From assembly GCA_017435905.1 (NCBI GenBank), contig JAFSEB010000071.1, forward strand, positions 1 through 64,000: DNA of 64,000 bases, written 5' to 3'. The notes under the pieces were generated by a model. That model saw only the letters and a program-made list of their open reading frames with translations. It did no database searches and was not told where the DNA came from. Source of the stretch: Clostridia bacterium (GTDB lineage Bacteria; Bacillota; Clostridia; Christensenellales; CAG-138). Below, one piece after another: positions 18,491 through 26,736 of this stretch. The position numbers and the translations under genes are program-made. Within the stretch, counting starts at the first letter, position 1. Every line of letters begins with the position of its first letter.

Positions 18491-19240
18491 TCAATATTTC
18501 ACAACTTTGGAAAAATCTTCCGCCTTCAGGCTTGCACCGCCGATGAGGCCGCCGTCGATCTCGGGCATTGCCATCAGTTCTGCCGCATTCTTCGGGTTCA
18601 TGCTGCCGCCGTACTGGATGCGGACGGCCTCTGCGTTCTCCTTGCCGTAAAGCTTCTTCACGGTTTCACGGATGCAGGCAATGGTCTCATTGGCCTGCTC
18701 CTTGGTAGCAGTCTTGCCGGTACCGATGGCCCAGATGGGCTCGTAAGCGATAACAAGCGCCTTGACATCTTCCACTTCGATGCCTGCAAGCGCCTTTTCC
18801 GCCTGAGCGGAAACGATGGCTTCGGTCTTGCCGGTCTCACGCTCTTCAAGGGATTCACCCACGCAGATGATGGGAGTGATGCCGGCGGCGATGGCTGCCT
18901 TTGTGCGCATGTTCACGGTCTCATCGGTCTCGCCGAAGTACTGCCTGCGCTCGCTGTGGCCGATGATGGCGTAGGAAACGCCGACTTCCTTGAGCATCTT
19001 TGCGCTGATCTCGCCGGTGAAAGCGCCCTTTTCCGCCCAATGGATGTTCTGTGCACCGAGGGCGATGTTGGTGCCCTTCACAAGCTCCGCTGCCGTGGGG
19101 AGGACAAGATAAGGGGGACAGATGACCACATCCGCCTGCGCATCCTGCACGAGGGGGATGAGTGCGCTGATAAGTTCCTTTGCTTCCGCAGGTGTCATGT
19201 TCATTTTCCAGTTGCCTGCGATGATGGGTTTGCGTGCCAT
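18491..19240 (-). CDS. tpiA: Triosephosphate isomerase
   Basis: Interconverts dihydroxyacetone phosphate and glyceraldehyde-3-phosphate. The 249-residue TIM barrel begins MARKPIIAGNWKMN and carries the catalytic histidine in IGHSERRQYFGE, the glutamate loop VIAYEPIWAIGTGKTA and the phosphate-binding YGGSMNPKNA. It is the middle gene of the glycolytic operon, 25 bases after pgk. Confidence 0.97.
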   Translation of the reverse strand: MARKPIIAGNWKMNMTPAEAKELISALIPLVQDAQADVVICPPYLVLPTAAELVKGTNIALGAQNIHWAEKGAFTGEISAKMLKEVGVSYAIIGHSERRQYFGETDETVNMRTKAAIAAGITPIICVGESLEERETGKTEAIVSAQAEKALAGIEVEDVKALVIAYEPIWAIGTGKTATKEQANETIACIRETVKKLYGKENAEAVRIQYGGSMNPKNAAELMAMPEIDGGLIGGASLKAEDFSKVVKY

Positions 19241-19265
19241 ATTGTCAACTTCTCCTTTGAAGATA

Positions 19266-20453
19266 TTATTTGTCGTTCAGAGCTGCCACGCCGGGAAGCA
19301 CCTTGCCCTCAAGGAATTCAAGGCTTGCACCGCCGCCGGTGGAGATGTGGGTCATCTTCGCCGCATAGCCGAGCTTCTTCACGGCGCTGGCGCTGTCGCC
19401 GCCGCCGATGATGGTGGTGCCGTCACACGCTGCGCAGGCTTCCGCCACAGCAGCGGTGCCCTTTGCAAAGGCGGGGAACTCGAACACGCCCATGGGGCCG
19501 TTCCAGATGACGGTCTTTGCGGACTTGATGGCCTCCGCAAAGAGCGCACGGGTCTCCTCGCCGATATCAAGACCCTGCCAGTTTGCCGGGATCTCGGAGG
19601 ACTTTACGGTCTTATGGGCTGCATCCGCCGCAAAGGTCTCCGCCACGACGGTATCCACGGGAAGAAGCAGCTTCACGCCCCGTTCCTTTGCTTCCGCCAT
19701 CAGTTCCTTTGCGAGATCGATGGATTCCGCATCAAGGAGGGAATCGCCGATCTCATAGCCCATGGCCTTGAAGAAGGTGTAGGCCATGCCGCCGCCCACG
19801 ATGAGAGTATCGCACTTTTTGAGCAGGTTTTTGATCACGCCGATCTTATCCGCTACCTTTGCGCCGCCAAGGATGGCAACGAAGGGACGCTGCGGATTTT
19901 CAAGGGCTTCGCCCATGATGTCAAGTTCCTTGCCGATGAGGAAGCCGGAGACCGCAGGCAGGTAAGCCGCCACGCCGGCGGTGGAAGCATGGGCACGGTG
20001 CACGGTGCCGAAGGCATCGGAAACGTAAAGTTCCGCAAGGGAAGCAAGCTCCTTTGCAAAAGCGGGATCGTTCTTTTCCTCTTCCTTGTGGAAGCGAAGG
20101 TTCTCAAGAAGCAGGATCTCGCCATTCTTGAGGGCAGCTGCCTTTTCTTTGGCCTCTTCGCCGATGCAGTCGGAAGCAAAGGTGATCTTCACTTCCGGCA
20201 GCAGTGCCGCAAGGCGGTCCGCCACGGGCTTCATGGAGAATTCCGGTTTGCGCTCGCCCTTGGGGCGGCCGAGATGGGAGCAGAGAATGATGCGTGCGCC
20301 GTTCTCGATGAGATATTTCACGGTGGGCATGGAAGCCACGATGCGCTTATCATCGCTGACTTCGCCTTTTTCATTGAGGGGCACGTTGTAGTCCACACGG
20401 ACGAGAACACGCTTGCCCTGAACGGCAACATCCGTTACTGTCTTTTTTGCCAT
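19266..20453 (-). CDS. pgk: Phosphoglycerate kinase
   Basis: Makes ATP from 1,3-bisphosphoglycerate. The 395-residue protein shows [20 protein letters not shown] at the N-terminus, SHLGRPKGE in the substrate site and the nucleotide site near the C-terminus ([13 protein letters not shown], then GGGDSASAV). It is the promoter-proximal gene of pgk-tpiA-gpmI, with AGGAGG before the ATG and a good promoter at 20506-20534. Confidence 0.97.
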   Translation of the reverse strand: MAKKTVTDVAVQGKRVLVRVDYNVPLNEKGEVSDDKRIVASMPTVKYLIENGARIILCSHLGRPKGERKPEFSMKPVADRLAALLPEVKITFASDCIGEEAKEKAAALKNGEILLLENLRFHKEEEKNDPAFAKELASLAELYVSDAFGTVHRAHASTAGVAAYLPAVSGFLIGKELDIMGEALENPQRPFVAILGGAKVADKIGVIKNLLKKCDTLIVGGGMAYTFFKAMGYEIGDSLLDAESIDLAKELMAEAKERGVKLLLPVDTVVAETFAADAAHKTVKSSEIPANWQGLDIGEETRALFAEAIKSAKTVIWNGPMGVFEFPAFAKGTAAVAEACAACDGTTIIGGGDSASAVKKLGYAAKMTHISTGGGASLEFLEGKVLPGVAALNDK

Positions 20454-20505
20454 GTTGATCTATCCTCCTGAACATAAAAATGATAAACCTATTTTTACCG
20501 ATACT

Positions 20506-20534
20506 ATTTTAACACATACAGCAGCTATTGCCAA
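20506..20534 (-). promoter_or_regulatory. Promoter of pgk-tpiA-gpmI
   Basis: Minus-strand TTGGCA (20534-20529), 17 bases, then TAAAAT (20511-20506), about 50 bases upstream of the pgk ATG. Confidence 0.65.
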
Positions 20535-20592
20535 TTCAGGAAATCAAATAGCTTTGTCCCTTGTCATTGTGGACGGTTTGAAGAGGCTGTGG

Positions 20593-20598
20593 TATAAT
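20593..20598 (+). promoter_or_regulatory. Extended -10 abutting a start codon
   Basis: TGGTATAAT ends at 20598, only 7 bases before the ATG at 20606, with a possible -35 (TGGACG) 17 bases upstream. Initiation would fall at or next to the ATG, which predicts a leaderless mRNA. Confidence 0.55.
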
Positions 20599-20605
20599 AT
20601 CCTCT

Positions 20606-21391
20606 ATGAAAAAAGTGCTCATTGTTTTCCTGATCACAGCGTTTTTACTGCTCACCGCCTGCAAAGGGGATGAGCCTTCTTCCGTGCCTGCGGATATTAC
20701 CGCATCCCCTGCACCGGAAGAAACGCCGGTATCCGGTACAGCGCTCTCTACAGAGACCGCCGCTCCCGCTTACGGCAAAAATGCCGCCGCTTCCGTTTCC
20801 GATACCGCCGCACTCTTTTTTGAGGGCGATGAGGGGCTGACCCTTTACGGCGCCGTTGCCTACGAAAACACCGGCGATTGCCCCATTGTGATCGACAGCG
20901 CCGTTTTCACCTTCACGGCGGAAGGCATTCCCATCGAGCACAGCTTCTCCCCTGCCTTTTCCGAATACACGGTGCTGCTGCCGGGCGAAACATCCTTCCT
21001 GACCGCATGGCTCGTGCAGGATGAAGAAACGCCCTTCACCGCCGAAACGGAGGTCAGCATGGCAGCGACCCTGACCGCCCGCCGGGCAGAGACGGATATG
21101 CGCACGCTCCTTCTTCTTGACAACCTGTACCTTGCGGACAACTACCCTGCCTTTACCACCCTTTCGGGGCGCATCCGCACGGAGGGCGCAAGCTGCGGCA
21201 TGAATGTGATCCACACCGGTTTTTATGACGAAGGCGGCAGCTTCCTCGGCTCCTGGTATTTCACGAAAAACACGCTGCTCGAAAGCGGCGAAGCCAAGGA
21301 TTTTGTGGCACAGATGCACGGCTTCCCCATCAAAGGGCTTTCCGAAAAAGCACATGAGATCAAAGCCATCGGCTTTGGCTTTACGCTGTAA
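20606..21391 (+). CDS. Hypothetical lipoprotein, apparently leaderless
   Basis: A 261-residue secreted lipoprotein of unknown role. It has a basic start MKK, a hydrophobic core and lipobox LTAC (cysteine near residue 19), then a Ser/Pro/Thr/Glu-rich linker. The mature domain (about 65-260) is beta-rich and resembles extracellular FxLYD-like or immunoglobulin-like folds, though I do not assign a family. No Shine-Dalgarno sequence exists before the ATG. No downstream start would retain the Lys-Lys of the signal peptide. It is monocistronic, with a terminator at 21401-21440. Confidence 0.75.
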   Translation: MKKVLIVFLITAFLLLTACKGDEPSSVPADITASPAPEETPVSGTALSTETAAPAYGKNAAASVSDTAALFFEGDEGLTLYGAVAYENTGDCPIVIDSAVFTFTAEGIPIEHSFSPAFSEYTVLLPGETSFLTAWLVQDEETPFTAETEVSMAATLTARRAETDMRTLLLLDNLYLADNYPAFTTLSGRIRTEGASCGMNVIHTGFYDEGGSFLGSWYFTKNTLLESGEAKDFVAQMHGFPIKGLSEKAHEIKAIGFGFTL

Positions 21392-21400
21392 GAAAAACAT

Positions 21401-21440
21401 AAAAGACCGGATGCGGTTCAACCTGCATCCGGTCTTTTTT
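21401..21440 (+). terminator. Intrinsic terminator of lipoprotein gene
   Basis: AAAAGACCGGATGC pairs with GCATCCGGTCTTTTTT and ends in six T. Confidence 0.9.
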
Positions 21441-21635
21441 CATGCCGAAAACTGCCCGCGGCCCACCCTCGCAAAAGGATCGGCGATATGGTGGTACAAG
21501 TAACGATAACAATGCACATGTTACTGTGCCGGGAATTAAAATGCAGTAAACGTGTCCCCACACGTAGTCATGCCCTGCGTCATTCTCACGCAGCAGAGAT
21601 CTCGCCCGCCTCCTTCGGCTACACGCTTCTCGGCT

Positions 21636-22088
21636 TTACAGCAGTTCCGTTGTCCAGTTTGTCTCCTGAATAAGGGCATCAAGCTCCCGAAGCTCCTTGG
21701 AAAGGGCATCGATCTGCTTCTGAAGCTGCCTAACATCCACGGTGCTTTTGATCTTGATCTCGCCCACGGTACGGCGGCTCACAAGGGCGCTGGCCTCATC
21801 GGAAAACTGCCGCAGAATGCCGTTTTTGCCGGCAAGGCAATCCCTGCGTGCAAGCAGAGCGGTCAGGCTTTCACCCTTTACCACAGTCTCGCTGTTGGTG
21901 CGGTTGATGCGGCCGATGAGCAATTCAAGCGCCGCATAGGCATCATCGAGCTCTTTGAGAAGAAAAGCGGGATCTTCCGCCGGGGTCTCCCCTTCCTGCA
22001 CCTGTGCGTTGTTCATCAGGCGGTTTCCAAGCTGGCGGATCTTCGTTTGGAGCTCTGCACGCTCCATGAGTGCGTTTGCAAGTTTCAT
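21636..22088 (-). CDS. DIP1984 family protein
   Basis: A 150-residue protein matching my memory of the DIP1984/septicolysin-like family: MKLANALMERAELQTKIRQLGNRL at the start and a conserved STVDVRQLQKQIDALSKELRELDALIQ near the end. It is strongly helical and coiled-coil-like, without signal peptide or membrane segment. The biochemical role is unknown. It is the last gene of the rnjA operon, 18 bases after the U32 protein. Confidence 0.75.
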   Translation of the reverse strand: MKLANALMERAELQTKIRQLGNRLMNNAQVQEGETPAEDPAFLLKELDDAYAALELLIGRINRTNSETVVKGESLTALLARRDCLAGKNGILRQFSDEASALVSRRTVGEIKIKSTVDVRQLQKQIDALSKELRELDALIQETNWTTELL

Positions 22089-22106
22089 GGCGTATTCTCC
22101 TTTTCC

Positions 22107-23345
22107 TTAATTGATCTTGCGGAGCAGGTCGCCTTCCTTCACCGGCTCGCTGCAGCCGATGTAAAGGATCTGCTTCGGGTGCGGCGCAGCCTGCTGCATC
22201 TCCCCTGCCTCATTGCGGATGCCGCTGACAGCAAAGCTTCTGCCCACATCGGAGGGTGACAGGATGGAAAGCGTTTCCCCATCCTGAAAGCGGTTGCGCT
22301 GGGCAATGTGTGCGGTTTTGGTCGCTTCATCGTACCCGAGCACCACGGCGCTGATGCGTGCATCGGAAACATAGTCGGCGCTTTTGGGCGCCTGCATATC
22401 CTTGCCGTCGCTGCCAAAGGCAAAGCCCGTGGTGTAGGGGCGGTGGCTTGCGTAGTCAAGCTCCTTCACGATATGCGGCGGCACGGGGGCGGCAGGATCC
22501 TTTGCATAAAGATCGAGCGCCATGCGGTAGGCATTCACCACCGTTGCTACATAGGCGATGGACTTCATGCGGCCTTCGATCTTCAGGCTGCATGCGCCCG
22601 ATGCAATGACCTCCGGCAGGTGCTCGATGAGGTTCATATCCCTTGCATTGAGGATATAGGTGCCAAGTTCATCCTGCTCGATGCCGAAATATTCGCCGTC
22701 ACGGCCACGCTCACGGAGCTCATAAGTCCAGCGGCAGGGCTGCGCACATTCGCCCCGGTTGGAATCGCGGCCGGCGATGTAGTTGCTCAAAAGGCAGCGG
22801 CCGGAATAGGAAACGCACATGGCACCGTGAATAAACAGCTCGATCTCAAGGCTTTCGGGCAGCGCTTCACGCATTGCCTTTACCGATGCAAGGGGCAGTT
22901 CCCTTGCAAGCACGATGCGCTTGATGCCGGCTTCATGCCAGAAAAGCGCAGCCTCGCTGTTGAGGGTATTTGCCTGCGTGCTCAGGTGCAGCGGAATCTC
23001 CGGCACCGTATCCCTTGCCACACGGATAACGCCCGGATCGTTCACGATGAGCGCATCGGGGCCTGCGGCACGAAGTTCCCTTAAAAGCTGCGGCAGGGCC
23101 TTGATGTCGTTATCCCGTGCAAAGGCGTTGCAGGCAACATAGACCTTCTTGCCCCGTTCATGGGCATATTCGCAGGCTGCTTTCAAGGAATCTGCGGTAA
23201 AGTTATCCGCATAGTTGCGAAGGCTCATGGTCTCCGCACCGAGATAGACCGCATCCGCACCGAAGCGAAAGGCGGTCACAAGGCGTTCCATATTGCCTGC
23301 CGGCGCAAGAAGCTCCGGCAGGCCGTTTTTCATTTCGTTCATCAT
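22107..23345 (-). CDS. U32 family protein, tRNA hydroxylation type (TrhP/YrrO-like)
   Basis: A 412-residue member of the peptidase U32 family. Despite the name, characterised relatives (YegQ/TrhP, YrrN-YrrO) take part in prephenate-dependent 5-hydroxyuridine formation in tRNA. The signature ELFIHGAMCVSYSGRCLLS lies near residue 165, followed by cysteines in RGECAQPCRW. ATG at 23345 is chosen because it overlaps the mltG stop as ATGA, implying translational coupling. A longer start at 23360 exists. In Bacillus mltG is also linked with U32 genes. Confidence 0.88.
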   Translation of the reverse strand: MMNEMKNGLPELLAPAGNMERLVTAFRFGADAVYLGAETMSLRNYADNFTADSLKAACEYAHERGKKVYVACNAFARDNDIKALPQLLRELRAAGPDALIVNDPGVIRVARDTVPEIPLHLSTQANTLNSEAALFWHEAGIKRIVLARELPLASVKAMREALPESLEIELFIHGAMCVSYSGRCLLSNYIAGRDSNRGECAQPCRWTYELRERGRDGEYFGIEQDELGTYILNARDMNLIEHLPEVIASGACSLKIEGRMKSIAYVATVVNAYRMALDLYAKDPAAPVPPHIVKELDYASHRPYTTGFAFGSDGKDMQAPKSADYVSDARISAVVLGYDEATKTAHIAQRNRFQDGETLSILSPSDVGRSFAVSGIRNEAGEMQQAAPHPKQILYIGCSEPVKEGDLLRKIN

Positions 23346-24514
23346 TGTGCTGCATCCCATAGATCTTTATAAAGTGCTACGTTTTCGTTGTGTTCCTCAA
23401 GGGTCTTTGCATAGGCGTTCTCGCCGGTAGCGGGATCCTTCAGACAGAAGTAGAGATAGCCTTCTTCCAAGAACTCCTCGCTCGGATAAAGCGCCGCCTT
23501 GATCGCCCTTTCACCCGGATTGCAGATGGGGCCGAGGGGCAGCCCTTCATACACATGCGTGTTGTAAAGGGAGGGATCCTGCATTTCCGCTTCGGTATAG
23601 GTGAGCTTGTCCGTGGTATCAAGGATGTACTTGAGGGGCGCATCGGACTGCAGGCGCATCCCTTCCTTCAGGCGGTTATGGAATACTGCGGATACCTTTT
23701 CAAAGTCACCTGCCGCCTTCGCTTCCTTCTCGATGAGGGATGCAAGGGTGACGACCTCATCGAGGGTCATACCAAGTTCCTGTGCCCTTGCGGTATACGC
23801 ATCGGAAAAGACGTTGCGGAAGCGCACAAGAAGGCGTGTGATGATGGACTGGGCGGACTCATCGGTATAGATCTCGTAGGTATCCGGGAAAAGATAACCT
23901 TCAAGAAGATAATCCCTTGCCTGCTTCGGGTTTTGTTCGATGGCATTGAGGAAGGAATAATCAAAAGCGCTGCCATCCCTGCAGAGGGAAAGGAACTGTT
24001 CTTCGTTTTCAAGCACGCCGAGAGAAACGAGTTTTTCCGCAATGCCTTCCACCGTGATACCCTCTGCGGTGGTGAAGCGCATGGTGGTACGGGGCGGATT
24101 GCCCTCGCAGATGATGTCAAGGATCTGCCCGACGCTCATGTTGCGGGAAAGCACATACGTACCGGCCTTCAGCTTGCTGGTTTTGCCGGTGAAGTCAGCA
24201 TAGATCTTAAAGACGGTCTTGCTGGCGATAAGACCCGGCAGCTGTTCCCCGTTTTCATCCGTTCCGCCGGCCTTGTGAAGGATGCCGGCGATGGCGGATG
24301 CACCGGAGTTGGATTTGATGGTCACGGTGATGGGTGTGGCATCGTTGGGATCCACCGGCGCAAAGAGCTTTTCATAGGCGATCTTTGCTCCCCCCACAAG
24401 GATGAGCGCACAAAGCCCCACGCTCAGAAGCGCCACCACCAGCGGACGCATCACCTGCCATGCACGCCTGAAGTCCGGGTTTTCCCGGTTATTGCCGCCG
24501 TTTCGGTATTCCAT
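23342..24514 (-). CDS. mltG: Endolytic murein transglycosylase MltG
   Basis: Cuts nascent glycan strands, producing anhydro-MurNAc ends and controlling strand length. The 390-residue protein has a short cytoplasmic N-terminus, one transmembrane helix (about 23-44), a LysM-like subdomain and the YceG catalytic domain with LASLIEKEAK (catalytic glutamate) near residue 235 and YNTHVYEGLPLGPICNPG near residue 310. Its anhydro products fit the AnmK/MurQ pathway at the left of the window. It starts 1 base after the ylbF stop and overlaps the U32 gene. Confidence 0.93.
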   Translation of the reverse strand: MEYRNGGNNRENPDFRRAWQVMRPLVVALLSVGLCALILVGGAKIAYEKLFAPVDPNDATPITVTIKSNSGASAIAGILHKAGGTDENGEQLPGLIASKTVFKIYADFTGKTSKLKAGTYVLSRNMSVGQILDIICEGNPPRTTMRFTTAEGITVEGIAEKLVSLGVLENEEQFLSLCRDGSAFDYSFLNAIEQNPKQARDYLLEGYLFPDTYEIYTDESAQSIITRLLVRFRNVFSDAYTARAQELGMTLDEVVTLASLIEKEAKAAGDFEKVSAVFHNRLKEGMRLQSDAPLKYILDTTDKLTYTEAEMQDPSLYNTHVYEGLPLGPICNPGERAIKAALYPSEEFLEEGYLYFCLKDPATGENAYAKTLEEHNENVALYKDLWDAAQ

Positions 24515-24515
24515 A

Positions 24516-24860
24516 TCAGCCTTCCAGCATGCTGAGGTCTACGTCAATGGCCTCCGCAAGGATCTTATACACATCGCCGAGCATCACGTTCAGGCGGTAT
24601 TCCGCCATGAGAAATTCGGATGCATCCCGGTTCATCTGCAGCACTTCGCCTACCTTCTGCAGGCGTTCCATGATGGCATCATCCTTCTTGCCCTGTACCA
24701 TGGCAGCCTGTGCCTGCATCTGCAGCTGGTGATATTCCTTCACAAGAGCTTTGGTGGTGTCGTTCACAAGGGCCTTTTCACGGGTCTCCCTGTATGCCTT
24801 ATACTCCCTGCTGTCCGCAAGAAGACGGGAAAGCTCCCGTGCTTTGTCATAAACCTGCAT
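24516..24860 (-). CDS. YlbF/YmcA family regulator
   Basis: A 114-residue all-helical Com_YlbF family protein. In Bacillus the YlbF-YmcA-YaaT complex modulates RNase Y and competence or sporulation phosphorelay. VYDKARELSRLLADSREYKAYRE at the start is the family hallmark. It lies 19 bases behind rnjA, so an RNA-decay role is consistent with context. Only one member is present here. Confidence 0.85.
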   Translation of the reverse strand: MQVYDKARELSRLLADSREYKAYRETREKALVNDTTKALVKEYHQLQMQAQAAMVQGKKDDAIMERLQKVGEVLQMNRDASEFLMAEYRLNVMLGDVYKILAEAIDVDLSMLEG

Positions 24861-24879
24861 GCTGTTTCCTCCTTGTTTT

Positions 24880-26547
24880 TCAGTCGATCTCGATGATGAT
24901 AGGAACGATCATCGGGGTGCGTTTGGTTTTGTTGTAAAGGTAGTTCTTCAGGGAAGAACGGATGTTGTTCTTGATGGAAGACCATTCGCTACGGTGGGCG
25001 CTCTCGAATTTGGATGCAAGATCCGTTACGAGGTCACGGGCTTCCTGTACGAGCTCCTCGGAGTTTTTCAGGTACACAAAGCCCCGGGAAATGATCTCCG
25101 CCGGTGCCACAAGGGCGCCTGTCTTTTTCCGAAGCAGGATGACGGCGGTAAAAAGACCTTCCTCCGCAAGCAGCTTCCTGTCGCGGAGCACCGCATCGCC
25201 GATATCGCCCACGCTGTTGCCGTCGATCATCAGGCTGCCTGCCTGCACGGAACCGTTGACACGGATGCTGTTTTTGTTGAGCTCGATCACATTGCCGATC
25301 TCGGATACGATGATGTTGTCGCCAGGAACGCCCATCTCCTCCGCAAGCTCCGCATGCTGGTAAAGGTGCCTTGCCTCGCCGTGAACGGGGATGAAGAATT
25401 TGGGCTTTGTGAGCGTGAACATGAGGCGAAGCTCCTCACGCCTTGCGTGACCGGAAACGTGCACATCCGCCATGGGATCGTAAACCACCTTTGCGCCCTT
25501 CTGGTAGAGCTGGTTGATGACCCTTGAAACGGCGATCTCGTTGCCGGGAATGGAGGAAGCGGAAATGATGACCGTATCCCCCTTGCCGATGTTCAGGCGG
25601 TGGGATGCGTTTGCCATGCGGAACAAACCGCTCATGGGCTCGCCCTGGCTGCCGGTGGTGATGACGCACACCTTCTCGTCATCGATGCGGCGCAGCTTTT
25701 CCACCTCTACGATCTTCTCTTCCGGAATGCTGAGATACCCAAGCTCTCCCGCTACCTTGGCGATGTTCACCATGCTCCTTCCCTGGAAGCAGATGACACG
25801 CCCATGGGCGATGGCCACATCGGCGATCTGCTGGATGCGGTAAATATTGGATGCAAAGGTCGCCACGATGACACGCCCCTTTGCGATCTCAAAATAATGC
25901 TCGAAGGTCTTGCCGATCTCCCGTTCCGATTGGGTATGGCCCGCAAGTTCCGCATTGGTGGAATCGCTCATAAGCGCAAGCACGCCCTTTGCGCCGTAAT
26001 GGGCAAAGCGGGCCACATCGATGGGCTCGCCGTCAAGGGGCGTATAATCCACCTTGAAATCGCCGGTATGGATCAGCGTGCCCACAGGGGTGGTGACGGC
26101 AAGTGCCACGGCGCCGGCGATGGAATGGCTCGTTTTGATGAATTCCACCGTGAAGCAGCCAAGCTGGATTTTATCGCCGGGGGCGATGCAGCGAAGGTCT
26201 GCGTTTTTGATCTTTGCCTCGCTGAGCTTGTGCTCGATCAGTGCGGTGGTGAGCCTTGTGCCAAAGACGGGCACATTGAAGTTTTTGAGCGCATAGGGGA
26301 GCGCACCGATGTGGTCTTCATGCCCGTGGGTGATGAGAAAGCCGCGAAGCTTTTCCGCATTTTTTTCAAGATAGGACATATCCGGGATCACAAGGTCGAT
26401 GCCGGGCATATCATCATCCGGGAAGATGAGGCCGCAGTCCACGACCACGATATCCTTCCCGTATTCGATCACAGTCATATTTTTGCCGATCTCACCCACG
26501 CCGCCAAGGGGGATGATCTTCAGCTTTGCTTTGGATCTTGATGCCAA
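24880..26547 (-). CDS. rnjA: Ribonuclease J
   Basis: A 555-residue metallo-beta-lactamase/beta-CASP ribonuclease with 5'-3' exo- and endonuclease activity, central to Firmicutes mRNA turnover. Metal ligands are in LITHGHEDHIGALPYAL near residue 73, and the beta-CASP and C-terminal domains are complete (PVHGEARHLYQHAELAEEMG near residue 390). It heads the rnjA-ylbF-mltG-U32-DIP1984 operon behind a good promoter. It could equally be the paralogue RNase J2, but only one copy is seen. Confidence 0.94.
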   Translation of the reverse strand: MASRSKAKLKIIPLGGVGEIGKNMTVIEYGKDIVVVDCGLIFPDDDMPGIDLVIPDMSYLEKNAEKLRGFLITHGHEDHIGALPYALKNFNVPVFGTRLTTALIEHKLSEAKIKNADLRCIAPGDKIQLGCFTVEFIKTSHSIAGAVALAVTTPVGTLIHTGDFKVDYTPLDGEPIDVARFAHYGAKGVLALMSDSTNAELAGHTQSEREIGKTFEHYFEIAKGRVIVATFASNIYRIQQIADVAIAHGRVICFQGRSMVNIAKVAGELGYLSIPEEKIVEVEKLRRIDDEKVCVITTGSQGEPMSGLFRMANASHRLNIGKGDTVIISASSIPGNEIAVSRVINQLYQKGAKVVYDPMADVHVSGHARREELRLMFTLTKPKFFIPVHGEARHLYQHAELAEEMGVPGDNIIVSEIGNVIELNKNSIRVNGSVQAGSLMIDGNSVGDIGDAVLRDRKLLAEEGLFTAVILLRKKTGALVAPAEIISRGFVYLKNSEELVQEARDLVTDLASKFESAHRSEWSSIKNNIRSSLKNYLYNKTKRTPMIVPIIIEID

Positions 26548-26612
26548 ATGATTACCTCTCTTTCTGTTGCTGTTTTATACAAGGGCACGGATGCCCATAA
26601 TTTCTCAATAAT

Positions 26613-26641
26613 AGTATACTCTTTTTTCTTCTATCTAACAA
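26613..26641 (-). promoter_or_regulatory. Promoter of rnjA operon
   Basis: Minus-strand TTGTTA (26641-26636), 17 bases, then TATACT (26618-26613), leaving a leader of about 60 bases before the rnjA ATG. Confidence 0.6.
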
Positions 26642-26693
26642 GCCGGGGTATTTGTGAACAATCGGCAAAGAAAAAGATATTCGCTTCAGCATG

Positions 26694-26722
26694 TTGCCCA
26701 TTTGCAAAAGTTGTAGTATACT
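26694..26722 (+). promoter_or_regulatory. Promoter of VanW gene
   Basis: TTGCCC, 17 bases, then TATACT (26717-26722). The 5' leader would be only about 8 bases, so GAGG at 26729-26732 would lie at the extreme 5' end of the mRNA. Confidence 0.55.
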
Positions 26723-26736
26723 TCAAATGAGGTACT

